Shown: positions 17,868-27,716, counted from the stretch's first letter. The stretch: DNA of 64,000 nucleotides from Trichocoleus sp. FACHB-46 (GCF_014695385.1 NZ_JACJOD010000013.1:372001-436000), one strand, 5' to 3'. Translations and numbers: made by a program. Notes: a model not told the origin generated them from the sequence alone.

Positions 17868-18246
17868 AGCGGCAACCTGAGGAATTTCAATCAGTACGAA
17901 AGGATAGGGTTGGACCTTAGCTTGAGCTTGGCTAAATCAGCGAGGCAGAATTTCGTAACACTGTCTTAACACATCTTCAGCTCACTCGTTCTAGAAGCAG
18001 CCCTTATGGCGCTGAAACCCTGCCAGCAGCAAGCAGTTATCTTCTAACCTTGCTTTAGCTACAAATACCTAAGTATCTATACGGGCTTTTCTGTCCCATC
18101 TTCATCCAAGTGCCGAGAATCAGCCATAGCTGGCACACAAAGTTCATCAACTCTTTAAGATAAACAGTCATTGCTAATAAACTTGAGGTGGTGCCAGCTA
18201 GGCGATCGCAACCAAGTCGTAACCAGCGCGGGTAAAGCATTCCAGG
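17868..18246. other. intergenic region, nothing recognised
   Basis: Contains a 61-codon reverse frame (18055-18240) that I do not accept as a gene: no ribosome binding site, unusual composition, and a HIP1-like sequence inside. No RNA gene or repeat is identified. Confidence 0.45.
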
Positions 18247-19779
18247 CTAGCGATCGCGTCCAAAGTATGCAGGAGTGAAGCTACCATGCAAGCCGTAGGG
18301 CACATGATGCTTCAGATGCAACCGCGCGACTGGTCCTTGGTTGAGGTCGCGAGCATCCAGAATCACGACATCCGATCGCTCCCGCTTCGAGTCATAAACC
18401 AAGGTCAACACCCAACCGTCATCTTCTTCCCCGGTCATCTCAGCCTGCGGTAATCCTTGCTCGTTATAACCCGAGCGGGGCACAAACACGGGTTCACCGA
18501 CATAGCCTTGGGGCGCTGCGCTCCAAAGTTGGCGATCGCTCGACTCCAAATCTACTTTCAGGATCGCTTGCAAAGGTGCATTCCCAGTTGCTGCATGGGC
18601 TGCACCTAAATAGGCATAACGGTAGGGACGGCCTACTTTGGATGGATGCACAAAGGGAAACTCGCAACAACGGCTCTCTATAAGTTGCCGCTCAACTTGC
18701 TTGCCTGCGAGATCTAGGTGAAACCGCCACAGATGACCCGGCGCTAAGCTGGCAAAATCGACTTCTCGGAAATCCGAGCCAGGTTCTACTTCTGGAAAAG
18801 CTTCGTAGCAAACCGAATCAATGTAGATCGATCCATCTTGCTCAAAGGCATTGGCATGGTGGAAGACAAATCCCGATTTGGTTTCTAAGATCTGCATCGA
18901 CTCTGAAGCGCGTCGAGGAATTACCAAGATTCGGGTCGGTTGCTCTGGTTGGAAAGTGATGCACTCTGCGGCTCCGCGTAAACCCAAGGCAAAGGGCAAG
19001 GGATTAAAGTGCACCGGATTTTGGAAAAACACACAATAGTTTGGTGTAATCGCAAAATCGTGAATGAAGGCAAATCCAGGCACTGAGTGGACCGATTGCC
19101 GCACGACTTTACCGTCTGGATTCAGCTCATAGACCGTAATGTTGGTCGATAGCCCAGGTTTAATCGCGAAGTTGACTAAACAGGGAGCGCCATTATCTTG
19201 AGCACAGCCCGGGTCAATCCAAGGGTGAGCGGCAAACGCTGACCCCGGAGACAAGACACCATCTAAATATTCTCTGCCTAAAGTCTCCAGTGTCTGCGGA
19301 TCAAGCCGATGTGGTTCTGCCGCTTCCCACAGAGCCAACAGCTTGCCACCCCAGTAAATCACTTGCGTATTGGCAATATTTTTGAGGTTGAAGTCAAAGG
19401 CATTAGCCAGTGGTCCCCCTGGCTTTTGGGTGCCAAATACGCCGCGATGGAGGATCTTGCCAGCTTTTTGTTCTTTCTGAAAGCCTTCGGTACGAACAAA
19501 GCGATTGCGGAAATGGGCTTGACCGTCCTTAAAAGCGATCGCGCAAATCATGCCATCGCCATCAAAAGGGTGGTGCAATAACTGACCATTGACGTCAAGC
19601 AATCCTGGGCCGTTACGGAACAAAGTACCTTGGAGCTCGGGAGGAATTTCGCCCTCCACCTCATCAATGCGGTAGTCGTACTCCTTAGGTAAGGAACGAT
19701 AGCCTTTTTGCCAATCCTGAGGATTGTAAGGATCAATTGGGACAGTTGTGGCGCGCTCTTGGAGCTGAAAACTCTGCAT
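18247..19779 (-). CDS. carotenoid cleavage oxygenase (RPE65 family)
   Basis: 510 residues; non-heme iron dioxygenase cleaving carotenoids or apocarotenoids. The N-terminus includes EVEGEIPPELQGTLFRNGPGLLDVNG and the conserved HPFDGDGMICAIAFKDG. Iron-ligand histidines are expected in AAHPWIDPG, FAFIHDFAITPNY, FVFHHANAFEQDG and the C-terminal VPYGLHGSFTP, all visible. Length and motifs match cyanobacterial apocarotenoid 15,15'-oxygenase-type enzymes that form retinal; the exact substrate is uncertain. Followed on the chromosome by a folate-type carrier on the same strand, with its start 57 nt from that gene's stop. Confidence 0.92.
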   Translation of the reverse strand: MQSFQLQERATTVPIDPYNPQDWQKGYRSLPKEYDYRIDEVEGEIPPELQGTLFRNGPGLLDVNGQLLHHPFDGDGMICAIAFKDGQAHFRNRFVRTEGFQKEQKAGKILHRGVFGTQKPGGPLANAFDFNLKNIANTQVIYWGGKLLALWEAAEPHRLDPQTLETLGREYLDGVLSPGSAFAAHPWIDPGCAQDNGAPCLVNFAIKPGLSTNITVYELNPDGKVVRQSVHSVPGFAFIHDFAITPNYCVFFQNPVHFNPLPFALGLRGAAECITFQPEQPTRILVIPRRASESMQILETKSGFVFHHANAFEQDGSIYIDSVCYEAFPEVEPGSDFREVDFASLAPGHLWRFHLDLAGKQVERQLIESRCCEFPFVHPSKVGRPYRYAYLGAAHAATGNAPLQAILKVDLESSDRQLWSAAPQGYVGEPVFVPRSGYNEQGLPQAEMTGEEDDGWVLTLVYDSKRERSDVVILDARDLNQGPVARLHLKHHVPYGLHGSFTPAYFGRDR

Positions 19780-19835
19780 AGTCCGTAATCAGCGAAGTTT
19801 AATTAAAACGAGTTCAAAACTTGCAAACCAAATGA

Positions 19836-21326
19836 TTAATCAATGGTTTCTTCCACAGGCTCCCGCATCGACTGCGGTACCCATTCCGACATCAAATCTG
19901 GCAAAAATGGCTGACCTAATTGCTTGGTAGTCGATAGGTCTCGCTCCATAGCGGGTGTGGCTTGCAAACTGGCAGTCCCAGACTCTGTCTTCGGGTCAGC
20001 TCCTGGCAGCCAACCTAAAAATGGCAGTGGCAACAAAGTACTGAGATTGGTAATTAGCACCAGCAACCAGAGAGAGCTGAAATTGGTTTCAGTAATCCCT
20101 AACCAGTGCATCAACACGGCTCCCAGCTCGTAGGACACCAGCCCTGCTAGATTTGTAATTGACATTAGCAAGGCAAACAGAGTCGCTTCTACCCCCGCAG
20201 GACAGAGACGCGCCGCTAACACTAAGACGGGCATGTAGGCAATCTGGCCCATCACCGTCAGAATTAAGCTGTCACCCAAGCTAAACCAATGGTCATCAAT
20301 TCCTAAAGCTCGGTTGGCGTGGGTTACGAGCAGCAGCATGCTCATGCCCAACACAGCCGAGAGCAATGTCGTCCAACCGAAAAAGGCGCGAAACGGTACT
20401 TCTTTGAAAAAACGCTGAAATAGCCAGATCCCTACCAAAGACGCCAAACTCGTGACCAACCGCACCCGCCCCAAGAACTCGGGTTGAAATCCTAGCTCAT
20501 TGGTTGTGAAGTAGAAAAAAGCAGAATCAGCAGTGGGGGTGGCTTGCCAAAGAAAGAGAAAAGCTGTAGGTAACCAAATTGCCTTCTGCGTCACTGCTTG
20601 GCGCAACTGACCTAATTGATGACTCACCACTGACCAGTTGGGCCTAGCACTGACGCGGGACTCAGCAATCAGGCCAGCTACGGCTGAGACAATGAGAGGA
20701 AAGGAAGCGGTAATAGCGAAGATGGTATGAGCATCAAAGCGCTGTAGCAAGGAGCCACTAAAGTAAGCAGTCAACAGCCCCCCTAGCGCCGAAGAGCCCC
20801 AACACAAAGATTGCAGCGAGCCCGCAGTACTCACCGACTCCTCGCGGGCCCGTTCTACCACCAGCGAGTCCACAATCACGTCGCTAACCGCTACAGACAG
20901 CGAGCCAAGGGCGATCGCGAGCGTAGCAGCCCAAGCCGTATGCACCATCGTCGCCAGAGCAATCCAGGAGCTTGCTCCTAGCACACCCGACAAAATTAGG
21001 TAGGGACGGCGACGATAGCCAAAAATGGGCAACCCATCGGAAACAAAGCCAAAGACAGGCTTAATCATCCAGGGCAGCGCCGCAATCCCCATCAAAGCTG
21101 ATACTTGCGCTGGACCAATCCCTAACTCATCTTTGAGAAAGAAGCTAATGGCTAAGCGAGCCAAGCCGAGAATGCCTTGCACAAAGTAAACCAACAAAAT
21201 CGCTGTTAACTCTGCGCTTGGCTCCTGCCCAAAGAAAACTTTTTCTGTGAAAGATGACTTGATTTTGGACCAACCAGATTCAGAAACAATCATTGATAAT
21301 TGTTCATAAATATCAATGCCTACCAT
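19836..21326 (-). CDS. folate/biopterin transporter family MFS carrier
   Basis: 496 residues with about 12 hydrophobic segments. The family signature is clear: VYFVQGILGLARLAISFFLKDELGIGPAQVSALMGIAALPWMIKPVFGFVSDGLPIFGYRRRPYL, the arrangement of the BT1/FBT family, known in cyanobacteria, plastids and Leishmania as folate or biopterin carriers. The short C-terminal tail is hydrophilic. It is probably an inner-membrane (or envelope-type) pterin/folate transporter; individual substrate is inferred from family only. A second in-frame ATG at residue 12 (MIVSESGW) is an alternative start. Confidence 0.9.
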   Translation of the reverse strand: MVGIDIYEQLSMIVSESGWSKIKSSFTEKVFFGQEPSAELTAILLVYFVQGILGLARLAISFFLKDELGIGPAQVSALMGIAALPWMIKPVFGFVSDGLPIFGYRRRPYLILSGVLGASSWIALATMVHTAWAATLAIALGSLSVAVSDVIVDSLVVERAREESVSTAGSLQSLCWGSSALGGLLTAYFSGSLLQRFDAHTIFAITASFPLIVSAVAGLIAESRVSARPNWSVVSHQLGQLRQAVTQKAIWLPTAFLFLWQATPTADSAFFYFTTNELGFQPEFLGRVRLVTSLASLVGIWLFQRFFKEVPFRAFFGWTTLLSAVLGMSMLLLVTHANRALGIDDHWFSLGDSLILTVMGQIAYMPVLVLAARLCPAGVEATLFALLMSITNLAGLVSYELGAVLMHWLGITETNFSSLWLLVLITNLSTLLPLPFLGWLPGADPKTESGTASLQATPAMERDLSTTKQLGQPFLPDLMSEWVPQSMREPVEETID

Positions 21327-21450
21327 GATAGCCGTCCGTTCTCTAGCCTGTCTCTAAATCCACCTTGCGACCCATAAAGCTCTAGTCAGCCTAGGACCAC
21401 ATCCCCTCATTACAGTATGTTTGAACAGGAGCAAGCAGGGAGTAGGAGTC

Positions 21451-22428
21451 ATGGGGGCCTCTTTGGGTGCTGTACCCAATCGTCGTTATGCAATTTTAGG
21501 TACAGGAGCATTAGGGGGCTTTTATGGGGCGCGGCTTCAGCAAGCAGGCACAGAAGTCCATTTCCTGCTCAGAAGTGACTACGAACAGGTGCAGCAGCAA
21601 GGATTAGTGATCGAGTCACCTGAGGAGAATTTCACGCTACCTCAGGTCTATGCTTACCGTCGAGTCGAGGAGATGCCTCGCTGCGATGTAGTGGTGGTCG
21701 CACTCAAAAGTACCCACAATCACTTGTTGCCAGCCCTACTTCCTCGGGTGCTCAAAGAAGATGGCGTTGTCTTAGTGCTGCAAAATGGCTTGGGCTTAGA
21801 AGCAGAAGTGGCTCAAATTGTAGGTGCGGAGCGCGTCATGGGTGGACTGTGCTTTATTTGTTCCAACAAAGTGGGTCCTGGCCACATTCGCCACCTTGAC
21901 TACGGAGCCATTACCTTAGGTGAGTACGCAGCAAACTATCAAGTGGGTGGTGTCACAGAGCGCATGTCTCAGATCGCTCAAGACTTTACCCAGGCGAGCA
22001 TCTCGATCCACTTGGCGGCAGACCTACTCCTAGCCCGCTGGCGCAAGCTGGTTTGGAATATTCCCTTCAACGGCTTGTCAGTGGTCCTCAACGCCACAAC
22101 TGATGCGCTGATGGCCGATCGCTACACTTATGCTTTGGCAGAGCAATTGATGCGAGAAGTTGCCTTAGGAGCAAAAGTGCAGAGTCGCGCGATCGCCGAT
22201 AATTTTATTCAAGAAATGCTGGATGACACGGTGAAGATGAAGCCCTACCGCACCAGCATGAAAATTGACTACGACGAAGGCAGACCTCTGGAAGTCGAGG
22301 CAATTTTTGGCAACCCACTACGAGCTGCCCAAGCCGCAGGAGTGCAGCTTCCACAAATTGCCATGCTCTACCAGCAGTTGAAGTTTTTGAGCGATCGCAC
22401 CCGAGCCCAATCCCCGGAGAAAGAATAG
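21451..22428 (+). CDS. PanE/ApbA-family ketopantoate reductase-like protein
   Basis: 325 residues from ATG 21451, chosen because GTAGGAGTC immediately precedes it; the frame opens at TTG 21421 but lacks a site. N-terminal Rossmann motif YAILGTGALGGFYGARLQQAG binds NAD(P)H. KSTHNHLLPALLP and VLVLQNGLGLEAEVA are typical, and the C-terminal domain holds the catalytic-lysine segment LLARWRKLVWNIPFNGLS and KMKPYRTSMKIDYDEGRPLEVE. It is likely a 2-dehydropantoate 2-reductase of pantothenate/CoA synthesis, but paralogues of this family have other 2-oxoacid substrates. Convergent with hisB, one base apart. Confidence 0.87.
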   Translation: MGASLGAVPNRRYAILGTGALGGFYGARLQQAGTEVHFLLRSDYEQVQQQGLVIESPEENFTLPQVYAYRRVEEMPRCDVVVVALKSTHNHLLPALLPRVLKEDGVVLVLQNGLGLEAEVAQIVGAERVMGGLCFICSNKVGPGHIRHLDYGAITLGEYAANYQVGGVTERMSQIAQDFTQASISIHLAADLLLARWRKLVWNIPFNGLSVVLNATTDALMADRYTYALAEQLMREVALGAKVQSRAIADNFIQEMLDDTVKMKPYRTSMKIDYDEGRPLEVEAIFGNPLRAAQAAGVQLPQIAMLYQQLKFLSDRTRAQSPEKE

Positions 22429-22429
22429 A

Positions 22430-23107
22430 TTACAAAACGCCTTTGGAACTGGGAATGGTGTGAGCCCGACGGGGATCGGTTTCTGTAGCAACGCGCAAAG
22501 CACGAGCAAATGCCTTGAATGTGGCTTCAATAATATGGTGTGAATTGATGCCATCTAGCTGACGGATGTGCAGCGTCATCTGGCTGTGATTCACCACTGC
22601 CACAAAAAATTCTCGTACCAGTTGCGTGTCGTAAGTGCCGACTCGTTCGGTAGGGATTTGCAGGCCATAGCTAATGTGAGGCCGACCAGATAAATCTAGA
22701 GCTACCTGGATTAGAGCTTCGTCCAAGGGCGCGAGGAAATTGCCAAACCGGACAATGCCTTTGCGATCGCCCAACGATTTAGCCAGAGCTTGACCCAGGG
22801 TAATGCCCACATCTTCGTTGGTGTGATGGTCATCAATTTCTAAGTCACCCGTCGCTCGCACCTCTAGGTCAAACAGCCCATGCGAAGCAATCTGATGCAA
22901 CATGTGGTCGAGAAATGGAATACCTGTGGCTGCTACACAGCGACCCTGTCCATCCAAATTAATGGTGACATGCACATCTGTCTCACCTGTTTTGCGGCTG
23001 ACTGAGGCCACTCGTCCTGAAAATACGGGTTCTAATGATGCTCCGTTGGCCTGCTCGAAGGCTGTGCGGTGCTCTTGGGAAGACGCTTCATGAATGCTAG
23101 TCTGCAT
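22430..23107 (-). CDS. hisB: imidazoleglycerol-phosphate dehydratase
   Basis: 225 residues; catalyses the sixth step of histidine biosynthesis, IGP to imidazole acetol phosphate. Metal-binding signatures are visible: [37 protein letters not shown], and the C-terminal [18 protein letters not shown]. Length is close to the cyanobacterial enzyme; the first ~28 residues (before [13 protein letters not shown]) are a variable extension. No other his gene is in the window, as usual for cyanobacteria where the pathway is scattered. Followed upstream on the same strand by fabI, with 95 nt between. Confidence 0.96.
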   Translation of the reverse strand: MQTSIHEASSQEHRTAFEQANGASLEPVFSGRVASVSRKTGETDVHVTINLDGQGRCVAATGIPFLDHMLHQIASHGLFDLEVRATGDLEIDDHHTNEDVGITLGQALAKSLGDRKGIVRFGNFLAPLDEALIQVALDLSGRPHISYGLQIPTERVGTYDTQLVREFFVAVVNHSQMTLHIRQLDGINSHHIIEATFKAFARALRVATETDPRRAHTIPSSKGVL

Positions 23108-23202
23108 AGGCCCTACTCAATACTGGGAAGTAAAAACTGGAAGGGAGAAACTTTGAGCCTGCGCAGGCAGGCCAAACGGTTGTAGTCACTTAATGGCAGC
23201 CA

Positions 23203-23979
23203 CTACATCCCCATGATCTCATAGCCAGAATCAACATAGAGGATTTGCCCTGTCATACCGCTGGACAAATCACTGCATAGGAACGCCGCTGTATTGCCAA
23301 CTTCTAGTTGAGTCACAGTGCGCCGCAGGGGTGCCACTTCTTCCACATGATGAATCATGTCCAGAATTCCCCCAACCGCAGAGGAGGCGAGAGTTCTAAT
23401 TGGGCCAGCAGAAATGCCATTGACTCGAATATTGTGGGGGCCCAGTTCTGCGGCCAAGTATTTAACGCTCATTTCTAAGCCCGCTTTGGCAATGCCCATA
23501 ACGTTATAGTTGGGCACCACACGCACCCCGCCCAAGTAGGTCAATGTGACAATGCTGCCGCCTTCTGTCATCAGGGGTTTAGCGGCACCACTGAGCTGAA
23601 TTAACGAATAAGTGCTGATGTCTAAGGCTGTGGTAAATCCTGGCCGCGAGGTGTTGCTAAAGTGGCCAGATAAGTCATCTTTGTTGGCAAAGGCCAGACA
23701 GTGAACCAAGATATCTAGCTTGCCCCACTTCTCCTTCACAGTCTCAAAGGTGGACTGAATCTGAGCATCATCTTGCACATTGCAAGGCACAAACAAGCTG
23801 GGTTCTAGCGGTTCAACCAGTTCTGCTACTTTTTTTTCCATCTTGCCCCGCTCATCGGGCAGATAGGTAATCCCTAGGTTGGCACCCGCTTTATGGAGTT
23901 GTTGGGCAATTCCCCAAGCAATCGAGCGATTGTTAGCAATGCCTGTGACTAAGGCATTTTTTCCGGTCAGATCCAGCAT
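23203..23979 (-). CDS. fabI: enoyl-[acyl-carrier-protein] reductase (NADH)
   Basis: 258 residues from ATG 23979 (MLDLTGKNALVTGIANN), the normal FabI length; the frame opens 13 codons earlier but this start has the better purine-rich sequence (GAAGAG). FabI reduces trans-2-enoyl-ACP in the last step of the type II fatty-acid elongation cycle. Visible: dinucleotide motif GIANNRSIAWGIAQQL and the FabI-type Tyr-x6-Lys catalytic pair in NYNVMGIAKAGLEMSV, with NGISAGPIRTLASSAVG as the substrate-loop region. It is divergent from ntcA. Confidence 0.95.
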   Translation of the reverse strand: MLDLTGKNALVTGIANNRSIAWGIAQQLHKAGANLGITYLPDERGKMEKKVAELVEPLEPSLFVPCNVQDDAQIQSTFETVKEKWGKLDILVHCLAFANKDDLSGHFSNTSRPGFTTALDISTYSLIQLSGAAKPLMTEGGSIVTLTYLGGVRVVPNYNVMGIAKAGLEMSVKYLAAELGPHNIRVNGISAGPIRTLASSAVGGILDMIHHVEEVAPLRRTVTQLEVGNTAAFLCSDLSSGMTGQILYVDSGYEIMGM

Positions 23980-24362
23980 GGCAATCTCTTCGTTAAGGGC
24001 AATTACGAGAATACTCAAAGATGGGGGCTTAAAGATATTGACATCTACTGTCGCTGGCAGGGTGATACGCTGCCTTGAGTCCTATCACAAGATATCTGTC
24101 TTTAGGGGGAGTAAGATAGGGTCTAAATAGATCGCTTACAGCTAAGATCCGTTCGTTTGTAGTCCTCGAAACAGCAGCCAAATTCTTCAGCCATTGGCGA
24201 TCGCTGGCCGATTGTGTATCAAATAGAACAAAAAATGACTCTGGAGTAAGTTTAAGTGTTCTAAAGTCATCAATTGCTTACAGTTGGCTCACCTTCGTAA
24301 GGTTCATCTCCAGACGAGCGGCCCATGAAGGTTGGAGAAGGGCATCGAAAAGGTAAAAGGAT
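23980..24362. other. divergent promoter region of fabI and ntcA
   Basis: No gene. It must hold the ntcA promoter. A near-match to an NtcA site, GTA-N8-AAC, is at 24216-24229, but the required TAC half is altered and no TAN3T element lies at the usual 22-23 nt, so autoregulation is not shown by sequence. Confidence 0.45.
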
Positions 24363-25034
24363 ATGGTAATGACGCAGGATAGGCCGTTAGCATCTGTGTT
24401 TCGTCAACTGGGAGGCGGAGCATTTCCTCCCGTGATCGAAACGTTTGATCGAGGCAAGACGATTTTCTTCCCCGGTGATCCAGCGGAGCGTGTCTACTTT
24501 TTGGTCCGAGGTGCGGTCAAACTGTCTCGCGTTTATGAAGCGGGCGAAGAAATCACCGTAGCCTTGCTGCGAGAAAATAGTGTCTTTGGGGTTCTCTCGC
24601 TGATTACGGGCAATCGCTCCGATCGCTTTTATCACGCAGTTGCTTTTACTCCGGCGGAATTGCTGTCGGTGCCCATTGAGCAAGTGGAAAAAGCCCTCAA
24701 GGATAACCCAGAGCTGTCGATGCTGATGTTGCAAGGGTTGTCTTCGCGCATCTTGCAGACTGAGATGATGATCGAAACCTTGGCCCACCGAGATATGGGA
24801 TCACGCTTGGTCAGCTTCTTGCTCATCCTCTGTCGTGACTTTGGCGTTCCTGGCCCTGACGGGATCACAATTGATTTGAAATTGTCGCATCAGGCGATCG
24901 CAGAAGCGATTGGTTCCACCCGTGTCACAGTCACACGCCTACTTGGAGATCTGCGACAGGAGAAGATGATTTCCATCCATAAGAAAAAAATTACGGTTCA
25001 TAATCCCGTCGCTCTCAGTCAACAGTTCAGTTGA
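24363..25034 (+). CDS. ntcA: global nitrogen regulator NtcA
   Basis: 223 residues, the standard NtcA length. CRP/FNR fold: cyclic-nucleotide-like effector domain with [49 protein letters not shown], a dimerisation helix, and a winged HTH with [25 protein letters not shown] (about 178-202) as recognition region. NtcA senses 2-oxoglutarate and activates or represses nitrogen-assimilation genes at GTAN8TAC sites. An ATG two codons in (MTQDRPL) is an alternative start. AAAAGG just before the ATG serves as ribosome binding site. Confidence 0.97.
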   Translation: MVMTQDRPLASVFRQLGGGAFPPVIETFDRGKTIFFPGDPAERVYFLVRGAVKLSRVYEAGEEITVALLRENSVFGVLSLITGNRSDRFYHAVAFTPAELLSVPIEQVEKALKDNPELSMLMLQGLSSRILQTEMMIETLAHRDMGSRLVSFLLILCRDFGVPGPDGITIDLKLSHQAIAEAIGSTRVTVTRLLGDLRQEKMISIHKKKITVHNPVALSQQFS

Positions 25035-25296
25035 TCTGCTATGGTTAACCTCTAGTAATAACAAGCGCTTACAGCGACTTGAATACAGCTCTCTGGCCGA
25101 GGAAGGTGCTTCATGGCACTCCTGCGAGGAAACAAAGAGAGCCCTGATGCTCTCCTGACGCTGAGGCAAGGCAGCAACTTTTGCTATCTGGGTCTGCTTG
25201 TTGTCGTCCTACAGGTGTGATGGCACACAAAACTTCTGGGGCATGAGATAGGCTGTATCTGAGTTGGGTGTGAGCCAAATGGCTTCCTGAGGGTAG

Positions 25297-26916
25297 ATGA
25301 CCAGCGGGTACATCTTAATTGTGGCAATCTTGGTGTTGGGGGGTGTGATCGCAACGGTGGGCGATCGCATCGGTACGCGCGTAGGCAAGGCTCGCCTCAG
25401 CTTGTTTAACTTGCGTCCTCGCAAAACCGCGGTCTTGGTGACGATTGTCACGGGTGGCATCATTTCTGCTTCTACACTCGCCATTTTGTTTGCTGTGAGT
25501 GATCAACTCCGTACTGGCGTTTTTGAATTGGGCAAAATTCAGAAAAACCTCTCTAGGGCGCGAGAAGATTTAGCAAAGACGAGAGTTCAAAAAAACCAAG
25601 TTGAGCAAGAGCTGACCCAAGCTCGCGCGGAGCAAGTTTCGGCCCAACAACGGCTGGATCGGATTAATTTGTTTCTTAAGGCCGCGATCGCCAAGCAAGC
25701 GACGACAGAAGCACAGCTAAATCGTACGCAAACCCAGCTAGGTCGAGTCGAGGCCGAAAGAGCTCGCACCGAAGCTCAGCTCGATCAAACTCAGAGCCAA
25801 CTGAGCCGCGCGGAAGCAGAAAAGGATCGGATTGAAGATGCCAAAGACCGCACCGAAGTAGAACTAAACCGAACTCAAACGCAACTAAGCACTGTTTCTC
25901 AGCAAGCAACGGGACTCCGCTCCGAGATCGACCGACTGGATAACGAGCGCCAAAACTTGATTAAAGAAACTAAAGATTTAGAGATTCAACAAGCCAATTT
26001 AGAGAAAGCTGTTCAAACCTTGCAGCGGTACTACCAGTACTATCAAGCGCAATATGAAACCCTACGCCAAGGCAACGTTGCTCTCTTCCGGGGACAAGTG
26101 TTGTCAGCAGGGGTCGTGCGGATCGTTTCTCCCACAGGCGCTCAGCAAGCAATAGACCAGTTACTGCGAGAAGCAAATCGTAACGCTATCAAGTTGACCC
26201 GTCCTGGTACTGGTCAAGTCAGCGAGCAGATTATTCAAATCACCAGACCGGAAGTAGAACAACTGGTTGACCAAATTGAAGATGGTCGCGATTACGTCAT
26301 TAGAATTCTCTCAGCGGGTAACTATGTGCTAGGAGAAAAGAGCGTTCAGGTGGTGGCGAGCGCTACGCTCAACCAAGTCGCATTTCTTTCTGGTGATGTC
26401 ATTGCTGCCGCTTCAGTTGATCCATCTACCCTAACTGAAGCCGACATTCAAAAGCGGATCGAACTGTTGCTAGCCGCCACGGAGTTTCGAGCCAGAGGTG
26501 CGGGGGTACTCACGGAAGGAGTACAGATCGCTGCAAATGGTCCTAGCGTCACGGCAATTTTGAGCTTTGCCGAGCAGTTGAAGCAGTATCGCCAGCCGCT
26601 CGATTTAAAGGTTGTAACCACGGGTGTGATCTACACAGCAGGCCCGCTGAAGGTGGAGTTGTTAGCGATTCAGAATGGCCAAGTGGTGCTGAGTACTAGT
26701 CGGGACATTCCTCGACCCAATCGTCCTCAACCCAACAGCAGTCCATCTCCTCAACCCAACAATGCCACTCCTAATCCAAACAATCCAAACAACAGCGTGA
26801 CTCAAGAGGACGCTAATTTTGAGTTTCAACATTCAGACCCTTACCCTGGAAAAGCCCCTAATTCCAAGCCGTCAGATGTCTCTCCCAGCCCCTTCGTCAG
26901 TCCTGACGATTTGTAA
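25297..26916 (+). CDS. DUF3084 coiled-coil membrane protein
   Basis: 539 residues. Two hydrophobic helices at the N-terminus (YILIVAILVLGGVIATVGD and VTIVTGGIISASTLAILFAV) flank a conserved basic stretch IGTRVGKARLSLFNLRPRKTAV. Residues about 75-245 are a long coiled coil with an imperfect repeat (TEAQLNRTQTQL / TEAQLDQTQSQL / TEVELNRTQTQL). A C-terminal globular domain follows and the last ~60 residues are Pro/Asn/Ser-rich. I recognise the family as cyanobacterial DUF3084; function unknown. It is followed by a YqgF-like gene on the same strand, an arrangement I recall from other cyanobacteria. Confidence 0.9.
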   Translation: MTSGYILIVAILVLGGVIATVGDRIGTRVGKARLSLFNLRPRKTAVLVTIVTGGIISASTLAILFAVSDQLRTGVFELGKIQKNLSRAREDLAKTRVQKNQVEQELTQARAEQVSAQQRLDRINLFLKAAIAKQATTEAQLNRTQTQLGRVEAERARTEAQLDQTQSQLSRAEAEKDRIEDAKDRTEVELNRTQTQLSTVSQQATGLRSEIDRLDNERQNLIKETKDLEIQQANLEKAVQTLQRYYQYYQAQYETLRQGNVALFRGQVLSAGVVRIVSPTGAQQAIDQLLREANRNAIKLTRPGTGQVSEQIIQITRPEVEQLVDQIEDGRDYVIRILSAGNYVLGEKSVQVVASATLNQVAFLSGDVIAAASVDPSTLTEADIQKRIELLLAATEFRARGAGVLTEGVQIAANGPSVTAILSFAEQLKQYRQPLDLKVVTTGVIYTAGPLKVELLAIQNGQVVLSTSRDIPRPNRPQPNSSPSPQPNNATPNPNNPNNSVTQEDANFEFQHSDPYPGKAPNSKPSDVSPSPFVSPDDL

Positions 26917-26932
26917 CGGCAGGTCGTTACAA
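26911..26932 (+). other. hairpin spanning the DUF3084 stop codon
   Basis: Perfect inverted repeat TTGTAACG / CGTTACAA with a 6-nt loop. The TAA stop (26914-26916) lies inside the left arm. No T tract follows, so it is not a standard terminator. Confidence 0.45.
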
Positions 26933-26997
26933 TAAAGCAGAGTGACGCTGACAAGTTGAGCTGTTTCCTCGTTCTGCTGGCAAATGATTAGAATTTC

Positions 26998-27441
26998 ATG
27001 GTCTTAAATCCTCCCCCCAATCCTGATCAGCCGATCATCTTAGGCTTCGATCCTGGTCGCCACAAATGTGGTTTAGCTGCGATGGGAGTAGACCGGACGC
27101 TACATTACCACCAAGTTATTGCAGCGGATGAAGTGGTAGCTACGATTCAACAGCTCCAAAAACAGCTACCCATCTCAATCGTAGTGATGGGGGATCAAAC
27201 GACTGCGAAAACTTGGAAACAAAAGCTAAGTGATGATTTACCTGATCCGCTCCGGGTCGTCTTGGTAGACGAGCGCTACAGCAGCTTAGAAGCTCGCGAT
27301 CGCTACTGGAAGATGTACCCTCCCAAAGGCTTGTATCGTTTAATTCCTCAAGGGATGCGAACCCCACCGCGATCGCTCGATGATATTGTGGCAATTCTGT
27401 TGATTGAGCGTTACTTAGAACGCCTAGTCGCATCTGCTTAA
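26998..27441 (+). CDS. YqgF/RuvX-like RNase H-fold nuclease
   Basis: 147 residues. The RNase H-like pattern is visible: IILGFDPGRHKCGLAAMGVDR (first catalytic Asp in GFDPGRHKCG), VVMGDQTTAKTWKQKL in the centre, VVLVDERYSSLEARDRY and a final DDIVAILLIERYL carrying the last acidic residues. The family includes YqgF (16S rRNA 5'-end processing) and RuvX-like proteins; this form is divergent from the canonical bacterial YqgF (DxG and E motifs adapted), so its exact substrate is uncertain. It lies 81 nt after the DUF3084 gene and is convergent with DUF3146, two bases apart. Confidence 0.8.
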   Translation: MVLNPPPNPDQPIILGFDPGRHKCGLAAMGVDRTLHYHQVIAADEVVATIQQLQKQLPISIVVMGDQTTAKTWKQKLSDDLPDPLRVVLVDERYSSLEARDRYWKMYPPKGLYRLIPQGMRTPPRSLDDIVAILLIERYLERLVASA

Positions 27442-27443
27442 GC

Positions 27444-27707
27444 TTAGAGCTGGGCGCGAATCGTGAATGAGTAGTCACCACCCGGTTCTAGTTGATAGTC
27501 ACATTTCTCTAAAAAGCGCCCTAGAGGTTCTTGGATCAAAGCTCTACCGAGAGAAGGCTGCACTAATAAGCTGCCTTGCTTAAAACACCACTGAAACTGC
27601 CACTCAAATTGATTGGCTCTGACTTCCCCCTCAATTTTGCCCTGATTCCACGACTGATGCGTGATCCGGACATGAGCAATGGTTTCAGGTAGACGGTTAG
27701 CACTCAC
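27444..27707 (-). CDS. DUF3146 family protein
   Basis: 87-residue soluble protein. RLPETIAHVRITHQSWNQGKIEGEV, then WQFQWCFKQGSLLVQPSLGRALIQEPLGRFLEKCDYQLEPGGDYSFTIRA, a beta-rich pattern I recognise as the cyanobacteria-specific DUF3146 family. No function is known. It lies nine bases downstream of the next gene on the same strand, so the two are probably one transcription unit. Confidence 0.8.
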   Translation of the reverse strand: MSANRLPETIAHVRITHQSWNQGKIEGEVRANQFEWQFQWCFKQGSLLVQPSLGRALIQEPLGRFLEKCDYQLEPGGDYSFTIRAQL

Positions 27708-27716
27708 AGTCTCTAC

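Noticed and set aside
18055-18240. 61-codon reverse frame between carotenoid oxygenase and glycosyltransferase
   Set aside because: No ribosome binding site; cysteine/tryptophan-rich random-looking translation.
24216-24229. Possible NtcA autoregulatory site (GTA-N8-AAC) upstream of ntcA
   Set aside because: The second half-site is changed and no TAN3T -10 element occurs 22-23 nt downstream.
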